In this document: one piece after another, positions 35,109-43,837 of the stretch
How positions within the stretch are numbered: position 1 is the stretch's first letter
Layout of the letters: every line of letters starts with the position of its first letter
From: Aedoeadaptatus acetigenes
GTDB lineage: Bacteria > Bacillota > Clostridia > Tissierellales > Peptoniphilaceae
Direction of reading: 5' to 3'
Assembly: GCF_025566985.1 (NCBI RefSeq)
Contig: NZ_JAOQJD010000012.1
Coordinates: forward strand, 1 to 64,000
Length of the DNA: 64,000 bases
Notes under the pieces: generated by a model
Told to the model about the DNA's origin: nothing
The model's input: the letters and a program-made list of their open reading frames with translations, nothing else
Database searches by the model: none
Made by a program: the position numbers and the translations under genes

Positions 35109-35257
35109 ATTCTTATGTAAAATTTCAGGAAACGTTCCATGCACGGAAAAGGCGCAGGACAATCCAAGGAGGATGCGGCATAGCAGACGTTCACCGCCAC
35201 CTGCCTTTGGATACTTTCAATTTGTTACTTGTTGTTACTTGCCTTAATGCCCGCGTC

Positions 35258-35286
35258 TTGATGTAAAGTTATTATCATGGTAATGT
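35258..35286 (+). promoter_or_regulatory. Promoter of the MgtC-like gene
   Basis: TTGATG (35258-35263), a 17-base spacer and TAATGT (35281-35286). Confidence 0.55.
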
Positions 35287-35382
35287 TAAGACATATTAAA
35301 ATCGGCGCATCTCAAGCAAGGATTGGCTTTTTCGAAATAAATGATTTCAATCGGTACGAGGCGGGATAGAAGGAGGCAGGGA

Positions 35383-36069
35383 ATGAATGTATTTTTAGTG
35401 GCAGGCAGAATCATTCTGGCGGCCTTTTTAGGCGCCATTATCGGCATGGAAAGGGAAACGAAACACAAAGCCGCCGGTTTCAGAACCCATATTATTGTCA
35501 GCGTCGGTGCTTGCTTGATTATGCTCATCGGCATCGACGGCGTCGGCAAAGTATCCGGTGGCGATGGATGGGATGCCCTCAGGCTTCCCGCCCAGGTGAT
35601 CAGCGGCATCGGCTTTTTAGGTGCCGGGACCATCCTTCAAACAAAGGATGGGGTATCCGGCCTCACCACGGCGGCCACCTTGTGGCTGTCTGCCGCCATC
35701 GGACTCGCCGTGGGAATCGGCTATTATGAAGGCGCGATTATAGCGACCGTCGTTTGCCTGATCACCTTGATCTTGCTCATGGGATTCAGCGATGCGCTCA
35801 ATGAGCGAACGACAGTATCTTATATTATGGTATTTAACAGTACCAATTTCGACCGAGACCGCTTTTTGAATTTCACTTCCGAGAAAGGCGTGGAAGTGAG
35901 AAAACTCGATATCATTGACGTGGGCATCGAGGACGAATCAATCATTGAAGCCACGTTAACTTTTCATAAAAATTACGACATCGAAGATCTTTTCGAGAAG
36001 TTAAAATCAGATTCCTGCTTGAAATCGGTAAAATTGAGGAACAAAGAAAATAAAAAAAATAGTAAATGA
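35383..36069 (+). CDS. MgtC/SapB-family membrane protein
   Basis: This 228-residue protein has four to five membrane helices with the MgtC signature (LGAIIGMERETKHKAAGFRTHIIVS; VISGIGFLGAGTIL; GLTTAATLWLSAAIGLAVG). A C-terminal ACT-like cytoplasmic domain (about 155-225) follows. MgtC proteins modulate Mg2+ homeostasis, ATP synthase or phosphate uptake. ATG 35383 follows AGGAGG; ATG 35341 upstream lacks one. A terminator follows. Confidence 0.88.
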   Translation: MNVFLVAGRIILAAFLGAIIGMERETKHKAAGFRTHIIVSVGACLIMLIGIDGVGKVSGGDGWDALRLPAQVISGIGFLGAGTILQTKDGVSGLTTAATLWLSAAIGLAVGIGYYEGAIIATVVCLITLILLMGFSDALNERTTVSYIMVFNSTNFDRDRFLNFTSEKGVEVRKLDIIDVGIEDESIIEATLTFHKNYDIEDLFEKLKSDSCLKSVKLRNKENKKNSK

Positions 36070-36083
36070 AGCATGAAAAAGGA

Positions 36084-36117
36084 TGGCCTTAAGGTTTTAA
36101 ATCTTAAAGGCCTTTTT
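36084..36117 (+). terminator. Terminator of the MgtC-like gene
   Basis: GGCCTTAAG pairs with CTTAAAGGCC, then TTTTTC. The stretch 36.12-36.24 kb shows no further feature. Confidence 0.75.
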
Positions 36118-36248
36118 CTATGCCGAAGGAGCGATGGATATAGAGTAGCATCGGATCTTATTCACGTTTCGATAGTTGATATTTATAATGAAGGAAGAGG
36201 GTATCTTTTAGAGTAGGTACAAATCCATGTGATTGAAAGGAAAATGAA

Positions 36249-36632
36249 ATGAGCAGAAGCGACAACGATAGGAAAATATTATTAAAATCCCAGCAAGGAG
36301 AATTGGATGCGGTCCTTATGTATCAAGCCCTTGCAGAGGTGGTGAAAGATACAAAGGACGCAGACACCTTTCGAAAACTGGCTGCAGAAGAAGGTCACCA
36401 CGCGGCCGTGTTTCACGGACTTACAAACGAAAATTTAAAGCCAAAGAAAACCTTGGCCATCCTCATGCCCATCCTTTATAAGATAATCGGAAAAAAGAGG
36501 CTCTACCCGCTTATTGTAAAGGGAGAATACGCCGCCGAAAACTACGCGCCGGTTGCGGAAAAATTTCCCGTGATTGAAAGCGTGAGAAAGGACGAAACTC
36601 GACACGGCGATACTGTCGCCGGTCTGCTTTAA
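36249..36632 (+). CDS. Rubrerythrin-like ferritin-family protein
   Basis: This 127-residue four-helix protein has diiron-type ligands: E in GELDAVLMYQALAE, the ExxH of AAEEGHHAAVF, E in GEYAAENYAP and the ExxH of RKDETRHGD. It lacks the rubredoxin domain of classical rubrerythrin. Likely roles are peroxide reduction or iron handling in an anaerobe. RBS GAAAGGAAA; start ATG 36249. It opens a redox-flavoured gene group extending to 40.2 kb. Confidence 0.8.
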   Translation: MSRSDNDRKILLKSQQGELDAVLMYQALAEVVKDTKDADTFRKLAAEEGHHAAVFHGLTNENLKPKKTLAILMPILYKIIGKKRLYPLIVKGEYAAENYAPVAEKFPVIESVRKDETRHGDTVAGLL

Positions 36633-36712
36633 GATTCATAGAGGATGAAAGAGCGAAGCACTTCAACGGATGAATGGGACCCAAGTATCGTCCGGTGTAT
36701 GAGGAGAATAAA

Positions 36713-36928
36713 ATGAAAACAATTCGATTACTCTATCCGGATTATATTAGCGGGGGATTGGACAACTATTATTTCGGGGCGAAACTTTTTCAACATATTC
36801 TGCCTCAAAATGAGAACCGGCCTTTGATTGAAGATGTAGGTATTTATACAAAAACGTTGTTGAAACAACATACATTGGATTCCTTTCCGTTTATGATTAA
36901 GAAAAAGAGAAATGAAAGGAGTTATTGA
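36713..36928 (+). pseudogene. Truncated arginase-family gene
   Basis: From ATG 36713 (RBS GAGGAG) the 71-residue frame begins MKTIRLLYPDYISGGLDNYY then FGAKLFQHILPQNEN, the N-terminus of arginase/agmatinase-like ureohydrolases. It then jumps to DVGIYTKTLLKQ, suggesting an internal deletion, and ends at 36928 after about a quarter of the normal length. All Mn-binding motifs are missing. It is dead as an arginase and abuts the DUF438 gene by one base. Confidence 0.6.
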
Positions 36929-36929
36929 A

Positions 36930-38420
36930 ATGGCAAAGAAACTTGATTTAAATAAAACGGTCTTCGAACTGACACAGGAATACCCGGAACTGGTCGATAT
37001 TATGGCGGGTCTGGGCTTTACCGAGATAACGAAAAAGCCCATGCTGTATTCCATGGGTAAAATGATGACCATCCCGAAGGGCGCGAAGATGAAGAACATC
37101 TCCATGATTGATGTTATGACCACGTTGATGCGCCATGGATTTGAGCCGGTGGGCGATATGCCGGATATGGCTTCGGTTTCGAAAACGCAATGGCAGGAAG
37201 ACAATGCAGGCCACCCTTCCGCGGATCGTAGGGAACAATTGAAGGCATATCTGAAAAGACTCGGCGACGGAGAAGCCTTGGAAGATGTTAGGGCAGATTT
37301 CGTTCGCGAATTCGGAGAAGTGGAGGCGTCGGAGATTATGGAGGCGGAGCAGGCGCTTTTGAAAGAAGGCACGCCCCTGAGCGAGGTGCAGCGCTTGTGT
37401 GACGTGCACTCGGCTTTGTTCCACGGTTCCACCACGGAAGAAAAAATCGCCAATGCCGAAAGGGAAGTGGAGGCATCGGCCATAAGAAAAAAGGCGCAGG
37501 CGGTTAAGCAAGAAAAGGAGGCGAAGACGGCGGCCCTCGAAGCCATCACGGGGCATCCCCTGTACACCTTCAAGAAAGAAAACGACGCCTTGTCGGCGCT
37601 GCTCGCTGAATTTAAAGAGCACAGAGATGAATCGCTACTTGAGCAAATTCGCGAGCTTTCGATTCATTACGCCAAGAAAGGCGATCTGCTCTATCCGCTG
37701 CTTAAGGTTCATTACGATATCTCCGGTCCTTCCGATGTCATGTGGACGGTCGACGATGAAATTCGCGACGGCCTCGCTTCCCTTGTGAAGGAAAAAGAAC
37801 ATGGCGAAGCATGGAATGCCCGCCTGGATAACCTGCTTACTCGTGCGGAGGAGATGATTTATAAGGAACAGAACATTCTCTTTCCCATCTGTGCGGTTAA
37901 TTTTACGCAAGAGGAATGGTACGGCATTTATCGGGATGCCAAAGATTATGCCGCCTGCTTCGGCGTAGAACAAAAGACGTGGGAAGATGCTGAAAACATG
38001 GCGCAGGCTGTGGCTGAAGCCTCGGAAGGGGAGATCCTCATGCCGGGCGGCCGTTTGACCATTGAGCAGCTGATCGCCCTATTAAACACGATCCCCATGG
38101 AGATCACCTTTGTCGATGCAGACAATATCAATCGCTTCTTCGACGAAGGGCCGAAGGTATTTAAACGACCTCTCATGGCGCTGAACCGCGAGGTGTTCTC
38201 GTGTCATCCGCCGAAAATCGAGCCCATGGTCCGTCAGATCATCGACGATTTCAGACACGGACGTCGCGATTCTGTGGAAGTATGGATGGAAAAAGAAGGG
38301 CGTACCATGCTGGTTCGATACATGGCTGTGCGGGACAAGAACGGCAAATACCTCGGCACCATGGAATTGGTACAGGACATGGAGTTTGCAAAAGAACATT
38401 TTCTCGGAAAGCAAGCCTGA
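36930..38420 (+). CDS. DUF438 protein with DUF1858, hemerythrin-like and PAS-like domains
   Basis: This 496-residue protein begins with a DUF1858 segment (DLNKTVFELTQEYPELVDIMAGLGF, about 4-60). The DUF438 region (about 85-155; LKAYLKRLGDGEALEDVR) follows. A hemerythrin-type helical bundle carries spaced His/Glu (HPLYTFKKEN, HYAKKGDLLYPLL, about 205-330). A PAS-like end (about 375-490) carries CHPPKIEPMVRQIIDDFRHGRRDS. Proteins of this layout occur in anaerobes and are thought to sense or handle NO or oxygen with a non-heme diiron site. The start is ATG 36930 with AAAGGAG; a frame opening at 36912 is less likely. A Crp/Fnr regulator and cupin lie next to it. Confidence 0.85.
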   Translation: MAKKLDLNKTVFELTQEYPELVDIMAGLGFTEITKKPMLYSMGKMMTIPKGAKMKNISMIDVMTTLMRHGFEPVGDMPDMASVSKTQWQEDNAGHPSADRREQLKAYLKRLGDGEALEDVRADFVREFGEVEASEIMEAEQALLKEGTPLSEVQRLCDVHSALFHGSTTEEKIANAEREVEASAIRKKAQAVKQEKEAKTAALEAITGHPLYTFKKENDALSALLAEFKEHRDESLLEQIRELSIHYAKKGDLLYPLLKVHYDISGPSDVMWTVDDEIRDGLASLVKEKEHGEAWNARLDNLLTRAEEMIYKEQNILFPICAVNFTQEEWYGIYRDAKDYAACFGVEQKTWEDAENMAQAVAEASEGEILMPGGRLTIEQLIALLNTIPMEITFVDADNINRFFDEGPKVFKRPLMALNREVFSCHPPKIEPMVRQIIDDFRHGRRDSVEVWMEKEGRTMLVRYMAVRDKNGKYLGTMELVQDMEFAKEHFLGKQA

Positions 38421-38431
38421 TTTTGCGCAAC

Positions 38432-38469
38432 AAAAAAGATTCTTCGACTATGGCCGGAGAATCTTTTTT
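38432..38469 (+). terminator. Bidirectional terminator
   Basis: AAAAAAGATTCTTCG pairs with CGGAGAATCTTTTTT. It serves the DUF438 gene and possibly the convergent Crp/Fnr gene. Confidence 0.8.
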
Positions 38470-38548
38470 ATGGAAAGGTTGCAGTCTCTCTGCGAAAACA
38501 TGAAACCATCCCTTTTTTCGAGGGGCCATTAATCCCTCCCATCGCAAC

Positions 38549-39220
38549 CTATTCATCCCGTGCGGCTTCATTCAAGATAAATTCATTTTTCCGAAACGTA
38601 ATGAGTCCTTCCGCCTGCATTTTCGAAAGTTCATTGGACATGGCACTGCGGTTGACGGCGAGGTAATCGGCAAGCTGTTGCCGGTTAAAGGGGATGGTGA
38701 AGTGTGCGCTTTCGTGTTCCAAGGCTTGCTCGGAGAAATAAGACAGGAGCCTTTCCCTTAGAGATTTTGAAGCCGTATGCATCATGCGGGAAGACATGTT
38801 CAGATTTTTTTGAGCGGAAATGCGAAGCATATTCTGAATGATGCGGTTATGGTAGGCGCATCCTTTCTGACAGGTCGTCAAAACGTGTTTCATATTTAGA
38901 AAGACGATCTCAGTATCTTCGCAGGCCACGACATCGCACAGGAGCTCTTTTCCGGGAATGGCCGCGTAGTTTTCCGCAAAGACCTCTCCTTTGCCCACGT
39001 GCCCGAAAATAATGCTGTTTCCCCAATAGAGATTTACGACGATATTGGCGCTTCCGGATGTTACAAGTCCGAAGGCATCGACAGGCGATCCGGCTCGAAA
39101 GATGACGTCGTCCTTTTGAAATTTCCGCTCATAGGCGCCGAGGCAGAGGAGGAGCTCTTTTATTTCACTTTCGCTAATGCCGCGGAAAAGCTGCGTGTTT
39201 GCCAGAAAAAAAGTATTCAT
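38549..39220 (-). CDS. Crp/Fnr-family transcriptional regulator
   Basis: This 223-residue protein has a cyclic-nucleotide-binding-like beta barrel (about 10-125; FQKDDVIFRAGSPVDAFGLVTSG), a dimer helix and a C-terminal HTH_Crp_2 (FNRQQLADYLAVNRSAMSNELSKM, about 170-195). It has no N-terminal Fnr cysteine cluster, but several scattered cysteines (CQKGC). It is transcribed divergently from the cupin gene across a palindrome at 39244-39261 that it probably binds. Such proteins in anaerobes often respond to redox or nitrosative stress. Confidence 0.86.
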   Translation of the reverse strand: MNTFFLANTQLFRGISESEIKELLLCLGAYERKFQKDDVIFRAGSPVDAFGLVTSGSANIVVNLYWGNSIIFGHVGKGEVFAENYAAIPGKELLCDVVACEDTEIVFLNMKHVLTTCQKGCAYHNRIIQNMLRISAQKNLNMSSRMMHTASKSLRERLLSYFSEQALEHESAHFTIPFNRQQLADYLAVNRSAMSNELSKMQAEGLITFRKNEFILNEAARDE

Positions 39221-39243
39221 AAAAACCTCCGGTTTGTTGCCAT

Positions 39244-39261
39244 AACAACATACGTGTTGTT
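39244..39261. promoter_or_regulatory. Palindromic operator between the Crp/Fnr and cupin genes
   Basis: AACAAC-ATACGT-GTTGTT is a two-fold symmetric 18-mer in the 89-bp divergent gap. It lies 10 bases upstream of a -10-like TACAAT (39272-39277) facing the cupin gene. It is the likely site of the adjacent Crp/Fnr protein. Confidence 0.6.
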
Positions 39262-39309
39262 GCGATTGTACTACAATACAAGTAGAAAAGCGAGGGAGGA
39301 GGAAAAATC

Positions 39310-39981
39310 ATGAACGACTTGGAGATCAACGAAAAGAAAACCACCGGAAAAGTCTTTTCCATCGGGGAGGTGAATCCGCCGATTCCGGGATGCACCGTCT
39401 CAAAAGCCTTCGGAGGCGATAGTGGGATCACGTATTTTTCCCTGGCCGAGCATACCGACATCAGCGCGGAAATCTATCCCTATCATAAATTATTGATCGT
39501 GGCGGAGGGAAGCGTGGAGGTTTACGAAAACGACGGCTTTTCGCAAAAGCTGCGCGCCGGAGAATGCATCTTCACATGGACCGACGTCCCCGTGGGCATG
39601 CGAACGGAAGAAGGCAGTGTGTATACGGAAGTTTGTGTAGAAAAGGAGAGTAGGATGAACGAAATCATCAAAGCAGGAGAAGTTTTTAAGCTGGAAGACC
39701 TCGTTCCTTATGGGGGAGGAAAGATCGTCAACATGGACGTGGTGCACAATGACAAGATGAAGCTTGTGGTGATGGCTTTTGATGAAGGCACGGGCCTTTC
39801 GGAACACGCCGCCCCCGGCGAGGCAATCATCTTTGCTTTGGACGGCGAGGCCGTGATCGGATATGAAGGAAAAGATCATGCCATTCGCGCCGGCGAAAAC
39901 TTTCACTTCGCGAAAGGTGGTCTGCACTCGGTAAAAGCGACGAAGAAGTTTAAGATGGCGCTTCTTCTTACCCTGGAATAA
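39310..39981 (+). CDS. Two-domain cupin protein
   Basis: This 223-residue protein is two cupin domains in tandem: residues about 25-112 (YPYHKLLIVAEGSVEVYEND...LRAGECIFTWTDVPVGM) and about 140-222 (GLSEHAAPGEAIIFALDGEAVIGYEG...IRAGENFHFAKGGLHSV). The second carries His/Glu residues typical of a metal site. The natural substrate is unknown. It is divergently regulated with the Crp/Fnr gene and followed by a broken ferredoxin gene, suggesting a redox stress operon. RBS GAGGAGGA; start ATG 39310. Confidence 0.83.
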   Translation: MNDLEINEKKTTGKVFSIGEVNPPIPGCTVSKAFGGDSGITYFSLAEHTDISAEIYPYHKLLIVAEGSVEVYENDGFSQKLRAGECIFTWTDVPVGMRTEEGSVYTEVCVEKESRMNEIIKAGEVFKLEDLVPYGGGKIVNMDVVHNDKMKLVVMAFDEGTGLSEHAAPGEAIIFALDGEAVIGYEGKDHAIRAGENFHFAKGGLHSVKATKKFKMALLLTLE

Positions 39982-39996
39982 TGAAAAGACGTTATT

Positions 39997-40180
39997 ATGA
40001 AATATGGAGTCAATGAAAATTGCATCGGGTGCGGACTTTGCGCAGGGATTTGCCCGGAAGTATTTTCCATGACCGATGAACGTGGCCAAGGCCATTGAAA
40101 CAGACGTACCTCTGGAATCGGAAGCGGCGGCAGCGGAAGCAAAGGATAGCTGCCCGGTAGGCGCCATAGAAGAAGCATAG
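39997..40180 (+). pseudogene. Ferredoxin gene with a one-base frameshift
   Basis: It starts MKYGVNENCIGCGLCAGICP, a 4Fe-4S ferredoxin N-terminus, then breaks after MTDE near 40079-40082. In the next frame it continues VAKAIETDVPLESEAAAAEA then KDSCPVGAIEEA and stop. Total length is 184 bases, one more than a multiple of three, consistent with a single inserted base. All four cysteines are present across the two frames. Repairing it gives a normal small ferredoxin co-transcribed with the cupin. It could be a true mutation or a sequencing error. Confidence 0.75.
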
Positions 40181-40348
40181 AGAAGCCCGCACTGCGTCGA
40201 AAGATACGATCGTTCGTTTTCGTTGTTTCCGAATCGACGCCGGATGCGCTTAGGTAGTTTATTCAAAAGGATGAGAAAAGTTAGGTGAAATACCCTAACT
40301 TTTTTCATGGAATAAACGATTTTTATGGAGCGCGCAGGCCGAAACACA

Positions 40349-40402
40349 TTGACAACCATCGATGTGCCTGATAAAATGTCGATAACATCGATAGGTATCG
40401 AT
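40349..40402 (+). promoter_or_regulatory. ars promoter and ArsR operator
   Basis: TTGACA (40349-40354), a 17-base spacer and TAAAAT (40372-40377) form a near-consensus promoter. ATCGATA-GG-TATCGAT (40387-40402) is an inverted repeat over the expected transcription start, placed for repression by ArsR. A half-site ATCGAT also lies in the spacer. Confidence 0.78.
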
Positions 40403-40434
40403 CTTATGTTTCTGTTGCAAGGGGGAAAAATAAA

Positions 40435-40734
40435 ATGAAGGATTCTTACGGGGATTACGTCCTCATGTTAAAAACCATTTCCGAAGAAACGCGCTTAAAA
40501 ATAATCGACATGCTTTCCTGCGGCGAATTGTGCGCCTGCGATATTTTAGAAAAATTAAGTATTTCGCAGTCCACATTAAGTTATCATATGAATTTGTTGA
40601 CAAAAAGCGGGCTTGTGGACGGACGAAAGGACGGACCCTGGATGAAATACACCTTGAATCAATCAAAAATATCTGAATTAAAAGCATTTCTCGCGATGAT
40701 TACCACGGCAAAAACAGATTGTATCTGTAAATAA
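40435..40734 (+). CDS. arsR: ArsR-family arsenite-responsive repressor
   Basis: This 99-residue winged-helix repressor has the As(III)-sensing motif ELCACDIL (about 31-38) in the recognition region, SQSTLSYHMNLLTKSGLV (recognition helix) and an extra CIC at the C-terminus. It binds the palindrome upstream and releases on arsenite or antimonite. First gene of arsR-arsC-acr3. Confidence 0.9.
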   Translation: MKDSYGDYVLMLKTISEETRLKIIDMLSCGELCACDILEKLSISQSTLSYHMNLLTKSGLVDGRKDGPWMKYTLNQSKISELKAFLAMITTAKTDCICK

Positions 40735-40750
40735 GAGGAGACGGTGATTT

Positions 40751-41158
40751 ATGAAAAAGAAAGTTGCATTTGTCTGCGTGCATAATTCCTGCAGAAGCCA
40801 AATCGCTGAAGCCTTGGCCAAGAAATTAGGGGGCGATGTGCTGGAGGTGTATTCAGCCGGCACTGAAATAAAAGAGGAGATTAATCCGGATGCCCGGCGG
40901 TTGATGATGGCGATGTATGGTATCGACATGGAAAAAACGCAAAAATCCAAATTGATTCAAGCAATTCCGCCGGTGGATGAAGTGATTACCATGGGATGCA
41001 ATGTCGTATGCCCGGTTTTGCCCTTTTCCTACAAAAGTGAGGATTGGGGCCTGGATGATCCTACGGGAAAAGGCGATGAAGCATTCATAAACGTGATCCG
41101 CAGGATCGAGGAAAAAGTGATTGAATTGATTGAAAGGGCCGAAGAGGAGGGGGAATAA
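40751..41158 (+). CDS. arsC: Arsenate reductase, low-molecular-weight phosphatase type
   Basis: This 135-residue enzyme has the phosphatase-like P-loop VCVHNSCRSQIAEAL (catalytic Cys about 10, Arg about 16) and the DDPTGKGDEAF aspartate loop. A cysteine further on (MGCNVVCP) can act in the thioredoxin-coupled relay of this family. It reduces arsenate to arsenite, the substrate for the pump encoded next. RBS GAGGAGACGG; 16 bases after arsR. Confidence 0.9.
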   Translation: MKKKVAFVCVHNSCRSQIAEALAKKLGGDVLEVYSAGTEIKEEINPDARRLMMAMYGIDMEKTQKSKLIQAIPPVDEVITMGCNVVCPVLPFSYKSEDWGLDDPTGKGDEAFINVIRRIEEKVIELIERAEEEGE

Positions 41159-41159
41159 T

Positions 41160-42200
41160 ATGACGGAAGAAAAAGAGATAAGCTTTTTCGAGCGAAATCT
41201 TACATTTTGGGTTTTACTATGCATGGTGATTGGGGTTTTCATCGGGAAATTTCTTCCGGTCATTCCGAACACATTGGCTCGATTCGAGTTTTACAATGTA
41301 TCCATTCCCACGACGATCTTATTGTGGATCATGATTTATCCCATGATGCTAAAAATTAATTTTGCCGGCATCAAGGGAATTAAAGAGAATCCGAAAGGCT
41401 TGTTTATCACCTGGATTGCCAATTGGGTCATTAAGCCGCTATCCATGTATTTTATTTCCTATGCGTTCTTTTTTGGTGTTTACGGAAAAATCCTGCGCCC
41501 CGATTTAGCCACCGAATACCTGGCGGGTACCGTGTTGCTGGGTGCGGCCCCCTGTACTGCCATGGTCTTTGTATGGAGCAAGTTGACAAACGGGGACAGT
41601 GCGTACACCTTGGTTCAAGTAGCGTCCAATGATCTGATCATTCTCATTGCATATATACCGATTGTAAGTTTTCTGCTGAATATGAGCAATATCACCATTC
41701 CGTGGGAAACATTGTTTTTATCGGTTGTCCTATTCATCGTCGTGCCCCTGGTGGCGAGCATCGCCACGCGACGGTTTATTCTCTCGAGAAAAAGCGAAGC
41801 GTACTTAGAAAAAGAATTTATTCCTCGGTTTGATAAGTATACGATGGTCGGCTTATTGCTCACTTTAGTGATTATTTTCTCGTTTCAAGGGCATCACATC
41901 GCGGAGCAACCGATGAACATCCTACGCATCGCCGTCCCCCTCATCATTCAAACCTTATTTATCTTTGCCATAACCTTTGCCATGGCACATCTTGCGAAAT
42001 TGCCTTACAGCATTGCGGCGCCCTGCGCCATGATCGGTGCTTCGAATTTCTTTGAACTTGCCGTCGCCGTGGCGATTTCCCTGTTCGGTTTATCGTCGGG
42101 GGCGACCTTAGCGACGGTGGTCGGCGTTCTGGTGGAGGTTCCCGTCATGTTGTTCTTGGTCAGAGTGGCCAATTCAATGGAAAGCAAATTTGCAGTTTAA
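41160..42200 (+). CDS. acr3: ACR3-family arsenite efflux transporter
   Basis: This 346-residue integral membrane protein has about ten helices and the conserved cysteine of the family in LLGAAPCTAMVFVWSKLTNGD, plus GASNFFELAVAVAISLFG. It exports arsenite by proton antiport. The start is ATG 41160 with GAGGAGGGG in the end of arsC; the earlier in-frame ATG at 41130 is inside arsC. The arsC and acr3 genes are separated by one base. Confidence 0.92.
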   Translation: MTEEKEISFFERNLTFWVLLCMVIGVFIGKFLPVIPNTLARFEFYNVSIPTTILLWIMIYPMMLKINFAGIKGIKENPKGLFITWIANWVIKPLSMYFISYAFFFGVYGKILRPDLATEYLAGTVLLGAAPCTAMVFVWSKLTNGDSAYTLVQVASNDLIILIAYIPIVSFLLNMSNITIPWETLFLSVVLFIVVPLVASIATRRFILSRKSEAYLEKEFIPRFDKYTMVGLLLTLVIIFSFQGHHIAEQPMNILRIAVPLIIQTLFIFAITFAMAHLAKLPYSIAAPCAMIGASNFFELAVAVAISLFGLSSGATLATVVGVLVEVPVMLFLVRVANSMESKFAV

Positions 42201-42351
42201 TCAAGTAAGGAATGCGGTTTTTTTATCATGACGAGAAAGAATGAAAGATGGGATTCAATGATTCGGCGGCAAAAGCGGCGATAAAGCAAAGCGCTTTACG
42301 CCCGTACACGGCAAGAAATGCTGCCGGTCTATGGATTTAAAAGAAATAAAA

Positions 42352-42398
42352 CAAAACGCTCCGGATCGGCGTGAAGCTCAAATCCGGAGCGTTTTGTT
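42352..42398. terminator. Bidirectional terminator between convergent genes
   Basis: AAAACGCTCCGGAT pairs with ATCCGGAGCGTTTT. It serves acr3 and the convergent lipoprotein gene. The stretch 42.2-42.35 kb shows no gene. Confidence 0.82.
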
Positions 42399-42419
42399 TA
42401 TATAAAGGAAAGGAGTGTG

Positions 42420-43535
42420 CTATTTATTTTCATCGGCACCGGATTCGGGGGATCCGATGAATTCTGCGCTTTTTGCAATGGCCGCCGCCATGTCGATGAT
42501 CTTTTGTTTGTTCTTTTCATCACCTTTGTCGGCGTCTGTGTCGCTATCGATAAAGGTGAACATATCGAGAACGAGGTGTTGTTTCACTTTGTCTTCGGGA
42601 ATCTCGATCACCACTTCATCTTTGATATTTTCTTGATTGAAGCGCATCGCCGCTTCATAGTCGGCGATTTTCATGACCTCGAATCCTTCTTCCTTGTAAG
42701 GATCCTCATTATTGACAAAGTGCTCATTGATGTAGGATTTGCCGTCACTTTCTTCAGGATTGTGCATGAAATCGCGAATCAATTCGATGCGGTAGACGAC
42801 GGAGGGGTTTTCGGGGCTTTCGTATTTAAAGCGGACCACTAAGCCGTTGTCATCCACAAATTCTTCGACCTTGATTGCGCTGCTTTCAAAGGGAATTTCA
42901 AAGGGCCATTTCACCTGATGGGTGCCTGTGTAGGCCCCGTCGGAATAGTCCGGCTTGCCCTCATAGGCGCTGTCGTATTTCAGGCTGTTCAGAATCGTCT
43001 TTTCAATTTTGTCGAAAAGTTCTTTGTCGGGCTCCTGGCCATCCTCAAGCTGGCCGTTCGGCAAGATAATAAATTCGACGGTGTGGTAGCCGTTCAAATA
43101 CTTATCCAGGCAAGTGACGTAGCAGTTATAGTTGCCGTCGCCTGTGGTTTTAAGCCATCGCATGCCCGAATCGGATTCCACCACGCTCTGGCTGTCGTCC
43201 ACGGGTTCTTCTCCGTCGATGACAATTTCCTTATAGAACGAATCCTCTGCCGAGAGCTGTGCCTGGACGCTCCAGCTGTTGGTGCCGTCTAAATCGTCGC
43301 CTTTGGGATAGTAGCTGATATCTTCCGAGGTCGTGCCGAATTGATGATCCACCACTTCCCAATCCTCTTCGCTGCCGGGGAGATTAAAGGATACCTCCGT
43401 GCCGACGCGGTCGTTTCTGATTTTGAATTCGGTGACCTGATTTTTTCCGCTTTCGCAGGCGGAGAGTGCCAAGACCAGTGCCAAAACCAAAGCAATGGGC
43501 ACAGCTCTTTTAAAAAATGGTAAACGCGTCTTCAT
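42420..43535 (-). CDS. Secreted lipoprotein of unknown function
   Basis: This 371-residue protein has a type II signal peptide (ALVLALVLALSAC, lipidated Cys about 28) and then soluble beta-rich sequence rich in Asp, Glu and Tyr. I recognise no named domain. The C-terminal tail is acidic (DSDTDADKGDEKNKQ). The start is ATG 43535 with GGAGG upstream on the minus strand. Confidence 0.72.
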   Translation of the reverse strand: MKTRLPFFKRAVPIALVLALVLALSACESGKNQVTEFKIRNDRVGTEVSFNLPGSEEDWEVVDHQFGTTSEDISYYPKGDDLDGTNSWSVQAQLSAEDSFYKEIVIDGEEPVDDSQSVVESDSGMRWLKTTGDGNYNCYVTCLDKYLNGYHTVEFIILPNGQLEDGQEPDKELFDKIEKTILNSLKYDSAYEGKPDYSDGAYTGTHQVKWPFEIPFESSAIKVEEFVDDNGLVVRFKYESPENPSVVYRIELIRDFMHNPEESDGKSYINEHFVNNEDPYKEEGFEVMKIADYEAAMRFNQENIKDEVVIEIPEDKVKQHLVLDMFTFIDSDTDADKGDEKNKQKIIDMAAAIAKSAEFIGSPESGADENK

Positions 43536-43626
43536 GTGTCATCCTCCCTTCAAAGATCACTCTCTTTGCAGAATCAATAGGGGTGTCTTATAAGCTTAAA
43601 CAAATTATATCGGCAAGTTCCTTTTA

Positions 43627-43652
43627 CCACATCACACGAAAGTGTGAGGTGG
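43627..43652. other. Stem-loop with GAAA tetraloop
   Basis: CCAC-A-TCACAC-GAAA-GTGTGA-G-GTGG forms a long stem with one internal mismatch and a GNRA loop. It lies about 90 bases upstream of the minus-strand lipoprotein gene. It could be a 5' UTR structure or protein site; nothing else is seen in 43.54-43.78 kb. Confidence 0.45.
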
Positions 43653-43837
43653 AAAAAATCTGTTTGCAGAAACGAAAAAGTGCTTCTTTAAAGTACTTGG
43701 AAAGTTTCGATCTTGATTTATGATAGAACGATCGGATGAGGTGATGAGACGGCCGAATCTGTTTATTTTATGGCGATAGAGGCTTGATGTTTTTTTAATA
43801 TGGGTATACAAAAAATAATATTTGGAGGTATAGAAAA

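Noticed and set aside
36948..37622. Antisense frames over the DUF438 gene
   Set aside because: Composition and lack of RBS indicate shadows; the plus-strand protein has clear family motifs.
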